Under the pieces are notes generated by a model. It was not told the DNA's origin and did not search any database. It was given only the letters and a program-made list of their open reading frames with translations. A stretch of DNA of 21,932 bases from an uncultured Oscillospiraceae bacterium (lineage in GTDB: Bacteria > Bacillota > Clostridia > Oscillospirales > Ruminococcaceae): positions 1 through 21,932 of the forward strand of contig CAKSZX010000013.1 in NCBI GenBank assembly GCA_934526065.1, in the 5' to 3' direction. This document shows, piece after piece, positions 14,821 through 21,932 of this stretch (position 1 is the stretch's first letter; each line of letters begins with the position of its first letter). A program made the translations under genes and the position numbers.

Positions 14821-14917
14821 GTGTCATTATTTACCATATGCCCATTTATGGGCAGTCGGGTAAAGTGCAAATTTTGACATCTAAAACCATAAAAATCAAA
14901 AAAAGGAGAAGTGTCAA
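14821..14917 (+). promoter_or_regulatory. Structured leader of the surface-protein mRNA
   Basis: Three nested pairings are visible: GTGTCA (14821-14826) with TGACAT (14875-14880), TTTACC (14830-14835) with GGGTAAA (14858-14864), and TGCCCA (14839-14844) with TGGGCA (14849-14854) around a UUUA loop. A second GTGTCAA overlaps the approach to the start codon (14911-14917) and could pair with the same TTGACAT. It matches no riboswitch class I know. The RBS AGGAG lies at 14904-14908. Confidence 0.45.
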
Positions 14918-17900
14918 TGAAAAGAAAAATTTTGGCAAGCATTCTGGCTTTAAGCATGATTTTCTCGATGGTTCCTACCGCCGCATTTGCGGACGGCGAG
15001 ACCGGTTCCGACAACCAAACTCAAATAGTTGAAACCAAAAAAGACGAGGCTGTTGATGAACAAAAGTCTGATGAACAAAAGACCGACGAACAGAAGTCTG
15101 ACGAACAAAAGTCTGATGAACAGAAGTCTGATGAACAGAAGTCTGACGAACAAAAGGCTGATGTACAGAAGTCTGACGAACAGAAGTCCAATGAACAGAA
15201 GTCCAATGAACAGAAGACTGATGAACCTCGGTCACAGGGCGATGAGAACAGCGAAGGTCGGATGATGAGACAGGCACGATTACCAGAGCCAACAGATGGG
15301 TCGATGCCGACGCCTGAGCCTAATGTTGCTATGATAGATAGTATTGCTTATTCATCTCTTCAAAAAGCCATTGATGCAGCTACGGCCGGTCAGATTGTTA
15401 ATCTTAGAGAAGATACAACAGAAGACATCACCATTGACAAGAATATTACTCTTGATCTTGGCGGTAAGACTTTGACAAATACCGGTGCCGGTAAAGCTAC
15501 AATAACCGTTGAAAATGGTGCTACCGTTACAATTAAGAACGGTTCGGTTATGGGCGGTGCATCATATTACAACATTGAAATCAAAGGTACAGCTACTCTG
15601 GAAAATGTTACCGCAACAGCCGGTAATGACGGTTCGTCAATGATCAGGGTTCTGGGCAATTTGAAAATATACAGCGGTACTTATACCGGTGGTATGAATG
15701 TTGTTAAAACAGAGCCTAATTCAACCATGGAAATTAACGGCGGTGAATTTGAACTTAATTGGGCAAAGGCATGGAATTATAACGCTGTAATACTCACTTA
15801 TGGTAAAACAACCATAAACGGTGGTATATTTACACAGGCCGCAACTGCGCCGTATAATGGATGCCCACAGGTGTTAATGACAGGTGAAGATGGCGGTGTT
15901 ATTGGTGAATTATCTGTTTATGACGGTACATTCATAAATAATCACACGAATTCAAGTGCTAAAATAGCACATTGGTTAGGAAAAGCAACACCTGATAAGA
16001 TAAACATCTATGGCGGTACTTTCAACAAAAAGGTGAGCGACTATTGTATGGCTCCCGGTTTGGAAACATTTAAAGATAGTGATGGTTCATATCATGTCAG
16101 AGAAGAAGTTATCGCAACCATAGGTAGTACAAACTATAAAACTTTACAAGATGCTGTTGATGCCGCCAATAATGGTGATACAATAAAAATTGCTAAGAGT
16201 TTTACACTTAATAGTGGTATCAAAATCGAAAAAGACTTAACTTTGGATTTGAATAGGCAAACTATTACAAGAGCTGATGGTTATGCCTTTGATGTTTACA
16301 GCAATTTTAATGTAAAGAATGGTAAACTTACTATAACAAATAAATCAGGCAAATCTATTGCTCTTATTTGGGTAAACGGTACTGCTAATGCAACATTTGA
16401 GAAAAATGTTACGATCAATACAGCTGCAAACACATTCGGTATTGCATTTGATCCAAGCTGTACAGCTGCAAGTGTGACATATAAAGGCACAATAAAGGGT
16501 AGCGGTTCAGGTATCACAATGAACGGTCTTATTGCAGCTGATAGTCAAAACAAACTTGTTGTTGACGGAGCAAATATAAATGTCAGTGAATACGGCATAT
16601 ATCAAGCCGGTGATTCTGCAACGGAATTTACTCTTAAAAACAGTACAATTACAGGTAAAACTACGGGTATTGAAATCCGTGCCGGTAAATTGAATGTTGA
16701 AAATTGTAAAATTACAGGTAACGGTAAGTTTTCTGTTAGTGCTAATCCGGGTGGTACAACAACCAAGGGTGCAGGTATTGCTATTGCACAGCACACAACA
16801 AAGTTGCCTATCGAAGTTAAAATTTCCGGTGGTTCAATCAAAGGCGAATATGCTTTGTATGAATCCAATCCGCAGGGCAATAGTGCCGATGACATTGCAA
16901 AAGTTAAAATAGAAGTAACAGGCGGTGAACTCACGGGCAAAATTTACAGCGAAGATGTTGAGAAATTTATTTCCGGTGGTAAGTTCAGTATTGAACCTGA
17001 TGCAAAATACCTTGCAGAAAACTTTGAGGCGGTTAAGAATGCCGAAACAAATATGTACGAAGTAGGCAAACATGATCCTGCATCTGAAAAAGTTGCCGAT
17101 AAGGTAGAACCTACCTGCACAGAAACAGGTAAAAAGGAACACTACAAGTGCAACACTTGCGGTAAGCTCTATCTTCTTAATGAGGACGGAACATACACAG
17201 AAGTTACAAAGGCTGACGACCTTGTTATCCCTGCTCTCGGTCACAAGATGACAAAACATGAAGAAGTTAAGGCTACTTGCACCGAAAAGGGCATGAAAGC
17301 ATACTACGAATGTTCAACATGTGGCAAGCTCTATGAGGACGAAGCAGGCACAAAAGAGGTTACAGATAAGAATACTCTTGTAATCGACATTGACGCCACA
17401 AACCACAAGACAAAGTTTGTTGCAGAAGTAGCCGCCGGTTGTGAAAAAGACGGCGTTAAGGCTCATTACGAATGTGAAAGATGCGGTAAGCTGTTTACAG
17501 ACGCAGAGGGCAAGAACGAAGTTAAGGCGGCAGACCTTGTAATAGGCGCAACAGGACACCACTGGGGCGAATGGAAAGTTGTAAAAGCCGCAACAACAAG
17601 AGAAGCAGGCATTGAGCAGGCTATTTGCGATTACTGCGGCGGCCCGTGGCAGAAAGAAATTCCTGTTAGAGCCACAGCAAGCACAGGTACAGCAACAAGA
17701 CCGTCTAACAGCGGTTCAACAGCCACAAAGGATAATTCTTCATCTTCAACATCTTCAACAAAAGAAAATGCCAACCCAACAAAGGCTGACACATCTGTTG
17801 CCGATGTAAAGCGGAGCGAGGAAGTTGTAAGCGCAGTTAAGGAAAATGTAAAGGTTGCTGACGAAAAGGCAACAGTTGACAAAGACCTTATCAACAAAGT

Positions 17901-18561
17901 TAAAGGTGAAAAGGGCGCAGCGGTTGTATTGCCGATTGCAAGCGCAACAGGCGAGAGCGTAACAAGCACCGAAATTGCAAAAGACGCAGTTAAGGCTGTT
18001 ATGGACAACGGTTCCGACTTGATTGTTGAACTTACAGACGCCACTGTTAAACTTGACAACGAAACACTTAAAGCCGTTTATGCACAGGCCGAGGGTGACA
18101 GCATTGAAATTCGTGCTGTTAAAACAGAGCTTACAAACCTTACAGAGGCACAAAAGAAAGCCTTGGATAACTACGATACAGCTGTTGTTGTAGAGTTGCA
18201 GATTTATTCAAACGGCAAGTACATAGCAAACTTTAACGGCGGTATTGCAACGATTAAAATTCCGTTTACACCTGCCGAAGGCGTATCAGCCGACGAATAC
18301 ACAGTTTACTATGTAGGCGGCGACGGCAAACTTACAGCGGTTGCCTCAGAATATGTTGACGGTTATATGATAATCTCAACAGGTCACTTCTCAAGCTACG
18401 CTATCGTGCGCACGGCAGAAAAAGTTGCGGATTCAAGTTCTGCATCTTCACAGCCACGGGAACAGACAGGTTCTTCATTCCCGGTTGTTCCGGTTGTTAT
18501 AGCCGTTGTTGCATTGATTTGCTTGTTTGTTCTTTTGAGAAAAAAGAATAAAGAGGACTAA
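14917..18561 (+). CDS. Large secreted surface protein with tandem repeats, beta-helix and CxxC repeats
   Basis: The start is ATG 14917, seven or eight bases after AGGAG; an in-frame GTG at 14911 overlaps the spacer. The protein has 1214 aa. A signal peptide (1-25, cleaved after AFA) is followed by eleven 5-residue DEQKS-type repeats (47-101). Two blocks begin alike, SSLQKAIDAATAGQIVNL (about 140) and KTLQDAVDAANNGDTIKI (about 403); each leads into Gly/Asn/Thr-rich strands typical of right-handed beta-helix (pectate-lyase-like) adhesins. Residues 728-910 hold three to four repeats of the form CTETG..HYKCNTCGKLY, each with a C-x2-C pair and most with a GH turn, possibly metal-binding. A Ser/Thr linker, a beta domain ending GHFSSYAIV, and a membrane helix (about 1188-1207) with RKKNKED tail follow. 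There is no LPXTG motif, so it is held by the helix. A role in adhesion or matrix contact is inferred. Confidence 0.8.
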   Translation: MKRKILASILALSMIFSMVPTAAFADGETGSDNQTQIVETKKDEAVDEQKSDEQKTDEQKSDEQKSDEQKSDEQKSDEQKADVQKSDEQKSNEQKSNEQKTDEPRSQGDENSEGRMMRQARLPEPTDGSMPTPEPNVAMIDSIAYSSLQKAIDAATAGQIVNLREDTTEDITIDKNITLDLGGKTLTNTGAGKATITVENGATVTIKNGSVMGGASYYNIEIKGTATLENVTATAGNDGSSMIRVLGNLKIYSGTYTGGMNVVKTEPNSTMEINGGEFELNWAKAWNYNAVILTYGKTTINGGIFTQAATAPYNGCPQVLMTGEDGGVIGELSVYDGTFINNHTNSSAKIAHWLGKATPDKINIYGGTFNKKVSDYCMAPGLETFKDSDGSYHVREEVIATIGSTNYKTLQDAVDAANNGDTIKIAKSFTLNSGIKIEKDLTLDLNRQTITRADGYAFDVYSNFNVKNGKLTITNKSGKSIALIWVNGTANATFEKNVTINTAANTFGIAFDPSCTAASVTYKGTIKGSGSGITMNGLIAADSQNKLVVDGANINVSEYGIYQAGDSATEFTLKNSTITGKTTGIEIRAGKLNVENCKITGNGKFSVSANPGGTTTKGAGIAIAQHTTKLPIEVKISGGSIKGEYALYESNPQGNSADDIAKVKIEVTGGELTGKIYSEDVEKFISGGKFSIEPDAKYLAENFEAVKNAETNMYEVGKHDPASEKVADKVEPTCTETGKKEHYKCNTCGKLYLLNEDGTYTEVTKADDLVIPALGHKMTKHEEVKATCTEKGMKAYYECSTCGKLYEDEAGTKEVTDKNTLVIDIDATNHKTKFVAEVAAGCEKDGVKAHYECERCGKLFTDAEGKNEVKAADLVIGATGHHWGEWKVVKAATTREAGIEQAICDYCGGPWQKEIPVRATASTGTATRPSNSGSTATKDNSSSSTSSTKENANPTKADTSVADVKRSEEVVSAVKENVKVADEKATVDKDLINKVKGEKGAAVVLPIASATGESVTSTEIAKDAVKAVMDNGSDLIVELTDATVKLDNETLKAVYAQAEGDSIEIRAVKTELTNLTEAQKKALDNYDTAVVVELQIYSNGKYIANFNGGIATIKIPFTPAEGVSADEYTVYYVGGDGKLTAVASEYVDGYMIISTGHFSSYAIVRTAEKVADSSSASSQPREQTGSSFPVVPVVIAVVALICLFVLLRKKNKED
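15055..15219 (+). repeat. 15-bp coding tandem repeat (VNTR)
   Basis: Eleven in-frame 15-base units encode DEQKS with small variants (DEQKT, DEQKA, DVQKS, NEQKS). Codons alternate (GAT/GAC, CAA/CAG), so the units are not identical, but runs of adjacent copies match closely. Slippage would change length without a frameshift. Confidence 0.95.
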
Positions 18562-18604
18562 TTAAGCGATTTTTAAAATTGCATAATTTGTAATTGACTG
18601 AATT

Positions 18605-18644
18605 ACACCCCCGGACTTACCCGACGGTCCGGGGGTGTTTTGTT
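18605..18644 (+). terminator. Terminator of the surface-protein gene
   Basis: A perfect 12-base stem, ACACCCCCGGAC (18605-18616) with GTCCGGGGGTGT (18627-18638), followed by TTTTGTTGT. Confidence 0.9.
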
Positions 18645-18721
18645 GTAAAATTTTACTTTTAACCGTATATTTTGTGCTTTTAAGGGCAATATACTAACAA
18701 ATAAATTTTAGAGGTGTTAAT

Positions 18722-18916
18722 ATGTGCAATTATGAAAAAGAAGAAACAGTAAGAAATATGGCTTTGGGTGCAATTTTGGGTGCCGCCGCCGTTACCATAG
18801 GTGCAGTTTGTCTTGCGGACAACCGCAAAGCCACACGAATGATGAAAAATGCCAAGAAAACCGGCGAGAAAGTTTTGCATGCCGGGGAAGAATATGTGAA
18901 AGATATTATAGATTAA
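18722..18916 (+). CDS. 64-aa membrane protein, YtxH-like
   Basis: ATG 18722 follows AGAGGTG. After the charged N-terminus MCNYEKEETVRN comes one hydrophobic helix, MALGAILGAAAVTIGAVCL, then a basic amphipathic tail (NRKATRMMKNAKKTGEKVLH). This layout recalls YtxH-type small membrane proteins, which carry a glycine-rich helix and a Lys-rich tail. The assignment is by layout only and the function is unknown. It stands alone behind the surface-protein terminator. Confidence 0.65.
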   Translation: MCNYEKEETVRNMALGAILGAAAVTIGAVCLADNRKATRMMKNAKKTGEKVLHAGEEYVKDIID

Positions 18917-18944
18917 GTTGTTTTTAATTTGTTGATTTTGGGGT

Positions 18945-19455
18945 TGTAGTGAAATTTTGGGGTTGTTATTTGTAGCTGAAATTTGATGTAAACAGGTTGT
19001 TTATGTGCAAACCTGTGGTTTGCATAGGCGTTCAATGAACGCCCCTACGGATAAATATATTTGTTTGTGGCCGAAGTTTGATGCAAACAGGTTGATTGAC
19101 AACCCTTTTGTCACGCCTATGGCGTGACATTTTCCCTTGTACAGGGACAACAAGGTGTTATTGATTTTTTGGGTTATTGCTTTGTTGCCAAAGCTCGAAG
19201 TAAAATCTATAAATCTATAATTTTCAATAAAACCGGCTCTCTTTGATATACTTGTTTAATTGCAAATCAGCATTTTAAAGCGAACGAGTAGCAAGGTTCT
19301 CTTTGGTAAAGAGAGCTGTCAGCGTAGCTGACTGAGAGATTGGGGATATTTGATTTGTTTTAATGTTGGGCTGTAAATGGCTTGTCGTATCAAGGTCAAT
19401 CCCTCCGGTTTTTCTTAGGAAAAACCACCTCCCTTTACCAAAGGGCGGCAGTGTT
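18945..19455. repeat. Intergenic repeat array 3 (no gene)
   Basis: No gene is seen between 18917 and 19622; the frame at 19275-19535 runs antisense through repeats. A reverse D element lies at 19002-19049, a forward F-type hairpin (GTCACGCC/GGCGTGAC) at about 19097-19156, a reverse B at 19295-19342 and a reverse E at 19391-19449. Apart from F, these are inverted relative to array 2, so the surface-protein gene sits between oppositely oriented copies. Confidence 0.9.
19295..19449 (-). repeat. Inverted E-B pair
   Basis: On the minus strand the order is E (19449-19391) then B (19342-19295), matching the D-E-B units of array 2, with a shorter spacer. Its E hairpin is GGTTTTTC/GAAAAACC as in unit 1, and its loop differs (CTAA). 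Confidence 0.9.
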
Positions 19456-19558
19456 GCAGATTTTTGAGGCTGTTGTCTTATAGCCGGTATGGATAAATTA
19501 AAATCAATCCACAATGAACAATCAAATATAAACAATCAATATTAAAAGCAAACTAAAA

Positions 19559-19584
19559 GGCGACTGCCGTTTAAAGCAGTCGCC
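19559..19584 (-). terminator. Terminator of the metal ATPase gene
   Basis: GGCGACTGC (19559-19567) pairs with GCAGTCGCC (19576-19584). On the minus strand TTTTAG follows. It lies about 40 bases beyond the ATPase stop. Confidence 0.85.
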
Positions 19585-19622
19585 ATATTTTATATAGCGT
19601 TTATTAAATTACAAATATCGGA

Positions 19623-21932
19623 TCAATCCAATGCTCTTATGGCGTTAAGTACAGCCAAAAGCATAACACCTACATCACCGAATATGGCAATCATCATATT
19701 ATCCGTTACACCGAAACCGGCCAAAGCAAGGATAAGAACCTTTACCGCAATAGAGAACACAATGTTAAATTTAACAATGCCTCTTGTCTTTTTAGCGCCC
19801 TTAACCGCCTCTGCTATAAGCGTTAAGTCGTCATTCATAATAACGATATCGGCCGCCTCAATGGCTGCATCACTGCCCAAACCTCCCATTGCAAAGCCTA
19901 CATTAGCCATTGCAAGAACAGGTGCGTCGTTAATGCCGTCGCCTACATAAGCACAGTTGCCTGTTTTGCTTATCTTGTCAAATTCGCTTACTTTGTCCTG
20001 TGGCAAAAGATCGCTGTGAACTTCCGTAATACCACATTCTTCTGCAATAGCGTCGGCAACTTTCTTGTTATCACCTGTAAGCATAACCGTATTTCTTATA
20101 CCGTTGGCTTTGAGAGCCGCCATAGCCCGTTTGCTTGTGGACTTGATTGTGTCGGCAACTGTGATATAACCGGCGTAAGCTTTATCAACCGCAATATACA
20201 CAACCGTACCGATAGTGTCAACTTCAGGAATTTCAATGCCGTTTGTAGCCATAAGTTTTGCATTACCTGCCAAAACTTCTTTATCATCAATAACAGCCTT
20301 TACTCCGTGACCGGCTATTTCATCAACCTTGCCTATAAGTGCAGGATTGATATTTTCTTTGCCGTAAGATGTAACAATAGCTGCGGAGATAGGGTGTGTT
20401 GAGTTGTACTCGGCATAAGCCGCAAGTTTGATAAGTTCTTTTTCGTCAATCTTGCTGTCAATCTTTGTTATAGAGAACTGTCCTTTTGTGATTGTACCTG
20501 TTTTATCAAATACAACTGTGTCAACCATTGTCAAGGCGTCAAGATAGTTACTTCCTTTAACCAAAACACCTTTCTTTGAAAGACCGCCGATACCTGAGAA
20601 GTATGTAAGCGGAACACTGATAACAATAGCGCAAGGGCAGGAAACAACAAGGAACATAAGACCACGATGGAAGAAGTCAGGCAAAAGTGAAAGATAACTG
20701 CCGTTGCCCAACAGAGCCATAATACCCGGAACAACAAATGATACAAACAAAGCAAGGTAAACAACGGTAGGTGTGTAGTATCTTGCAAAAGCGGAAATAA
20801 AGTTTTCTGTATTCCGCTTGCGGTTTGATGAATTTTCCATCAAATCCAAAATCTTTGCAACGGTTGATTCGGAAGCCGGCTTTGTAACTCTTACTTCCAA
20901 AAGTCCCTGCACATTTACACAACCGCTGATTACTTCGTCGCCGACTTGCACATCTCTCGGCAAGCTTTCACCTGTAAGGGCAGATGTGTTAAGGCTTGAA
21001 GAACCGCTTAAAACAATGCCGTCAAGAGGTACTTTTTCACCGGGGCGAATAACGATAATATCGTTAACATAAACATCTTCAACCGGAACTTTCTTAATAT
21101 TGCCGTTTACTTTAATGTTGGCCTCGTCGGCTCTGATATCCATAAGTTCGGATATTGATTGTCTTGAATTTTCAACGGCAATAGCCTGGAACAATTCGCC
21201 GATTTGGTACAAAAGCATTACGAAAACGCCCTCTTGGAATTCACCTGTACCGATAGCGCCAACGGTGGCGATTGCCATAAGGAACTGTTCGTCCATCCAC
21301 TGACCCTTTTTAAGGTTGCGTAAAGCCGATTTCAAAACAGGTGCGCCTACAATAAAGTAGGAAATCATAAATACAATACCGCTGACAATAAAGTTTGTGG
21401 TGCCTTCCGGCATTATATTTTTGAGAACTATTGCCAAAACAAGAAGAATTGCAGAGCAAAGAATCATCTTCTTTTCTTTTTTGTGTTCAGGCTTTTTGAT
21501 TATTTTCTTTTCTCTTTCCTGTGTGAACTTTTCTATTGTCACACCCGGTTCTCTGTCGTCGATAACCCGACGAATTTCTTTTACAGCGTCATCCTCGCTG
21601 CCTTCGGTTACATTAAATGACAAGGTCTCGTTCATAAAAGTAAGTGTTACATCGGAGATGCAGTCAACCTGTTCCGAAATCCGTCTTTCAAGAGCGGCGG
21701 CACAGTTAGCGCAATCAAGACCTTTTATTATATATTTGCAGGAACCTGTGTGCTGCTTTGCGCTTTCGTCTATAGCGCCTTCGCCATCATGGTGATGATG
21801 TTCGTGTTCGACTTCGTCCTCGCCCAGAACCGCATCCGGTTCATATTTGTCGATACATTTCTTGATTTCTTCCAAGAGGGCAGGGAACTTATCCGGGTCG
21901 CAGTCGAACATCAATTTTTCCTGCATAAAGTT
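19623..21932 (-). CDS. P1B-2 type Zn/Cd/Pb-exporting ATPase (5' end outside window)
   Basis: The visible 769 codons lack the true start. MQEKLMFDCDPDKF is the second half of a metal-binding HMA domain, as shown by its likeness to FMNETLSFNV in the complete HMA that follows, so the gene continues past 21932. Counting from the Met at 21926: a His-rich linker (HEHHHH, 41-46), an HMA with GLDCANC (69-75), membrane helices, actuator TGES (about 317), the metal-site motif SCPCAIVIS (about 428), phosphorylation site DKTGT (about 472), the HP motif (THPIS, about 511), and GDGINDAP (about 661). The last two helices carry Lys (SIAVKVL) and GDVG, the P1B-2 signature of ZntA/CadA-type exporters. It pumps divalent soft metals out of the cell using ATP. 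Confidence 0.9.
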   Translation of the reverse strand, partial: NFMQEKLMFDCDPDKFPALLEEIKKCIDKYEPDAVLGEDEVEHEHHHHDGEGAIDESAKQHTGSCKYIIKGLDCANCAAALERRISEQVDCISDVTLTFMNETLSFNVTEGSEDDAVKEIRRVIDDREPGVTIEKFTQEREKKIIKKPEHKKEKKMILCSAILLVLAIVLKNIMPEGTTNFIVSGIVFMISYFIVGAPVLKSALRNLKKGQWMDEQFLMAIATVGAIGTGEFQEGVFVMLLYQIGELFQAIAVENSRQSISELMDIRADEANIKVNGNIKKVPVEDVYVNDIIVIRPGEKVPLDGIVLSGSSSLNTSALTGESLPRDVQVGDEVISGCVNVQGLLEVRVTKPASESTVAKILDLMENSSNRKRNTENFISAFARYYTPTVVYLALFVSFVVPGIMALLGNGSYLSLLPDFFHRGLMFLVVSCPCAIVISVPLTYFSGIGGLSKKGVLVKGSNYLDALTMVDTVVFDKTGTITKGQFSITKIDSKIDEKELIKLAAYAEYNSTHPISAAIVTSYGKENINPALIGKVDEIAGHGVKAVIDDKEVLAGNAKLMATNGIEIPEVDTIGTVVYIAVDKAYAGYITVADTIKSTSKRAMAALKANGIRNTVMLTGDNKKVADAIAEECGITEVHSDLLPQDKVSEFDKISKTGNCAYVGDGINDAPVLAMANVGFAMGGLGSDAAIEAADIVIMNDDLTLIAEAVKGAKKTRGIVKFNIVFSIAVKVLILALAGFGVTDNMMIAIFGDVGVMLLAVLNAIRALD

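Noticed and set aside
14950..15292. Minus-strand ORFs opposite the DEQKS repeat
   Set aside because: The absence of stops comes from the 15-base repeat in the real gene. The products are monotonous (SSDFC, VHQTS).
18400..18561. LPXTG sortase anchor in the surface protein
   Set aside because: No LPXTG-like motif precedes the membrane helix. The end is a plain helix with a basic tail.

Overview
The window is AT-rich chromosomal DNA from a Gram-positive, low-GC bacterium. It most resembles a gut Clostridia member (Oscillospiraceae/Ruminococcaceae-like). The basis is strong AGGAGG-type ribosome binding sites, TTGACA/TATAAT promoters, rho-independent terminators, a lipobox lipoprotein, a VanZ-family protein, a xanthine phosphoribosyltransferase, and hairpin-rich intergenic repeats of the kind seen in such genomes. 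Taxonomy is inferred from style only.

Layout. 1-1060: gene-free repeat array. 1093-2085 (-): lipoprotein. 2323-2414 (+): tRNA-Ser(GGA) with a consensus promoter and a bidirectional terminator. About 2457-6468: a decayed integrative element or prophage beside the tRNA. It keeps a tyrosine-integrase relic, a YHYH-type membrane protein, a 51-aa ORF, a cI-like XRE repressor, a divergent Cro-like HTH gene broken at a C7 run, and a chimeric ORF. That ORF joins a BRO-N antirepressor start to what looks like a MuF-C/PBECR nuclease-like domain and is frameshifted at an A6 run. 6676-8058 (-): xpt and an SGNH hydrolase, probably one operon. 8179-12034 (+): NodB polysaccharide deacetylase, homoserine dehydrogenase and a large GT-C/YfhO-like membrane protein. 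12127-12555 (-): VanZ-like protein. 12667-13118 (+): two small membrane proteins. 13165-14560: second repeat array. 14917-18561 (+): a 1214-aa secreted, membrane-anchored surface protein with its own promoter and a structured leader. 18722-18916 (+): small membrane protein. 18945-19455: third repeat array, mainly inverted relative to the second. 19623-21932 (-): a P1B-2-type Zn/Cd/Pb ATPase that runs off the right edge.

How it fits together. The 2.4-6.5 kb island has the order of a temperate-phage lysogeny module (int, membrane gene, cI, then divergent cro and antirepressor), followed directly by what resembles the end of a head-morphogenesis gene. This suggests one large internal deletion. 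The chromosomal genes are ordinary housekeeping and envelope functions: purine salvage, aspartate-family amino acid synthesis, cell-wall modification, metal export and surface display.

The most unusual signal is the intergenic repeats. They look dissimilar at first but reduce to two architectures whose stems change sequence in compensating ways between copies, and they bracket the surface-protein gene in opposite orientations.
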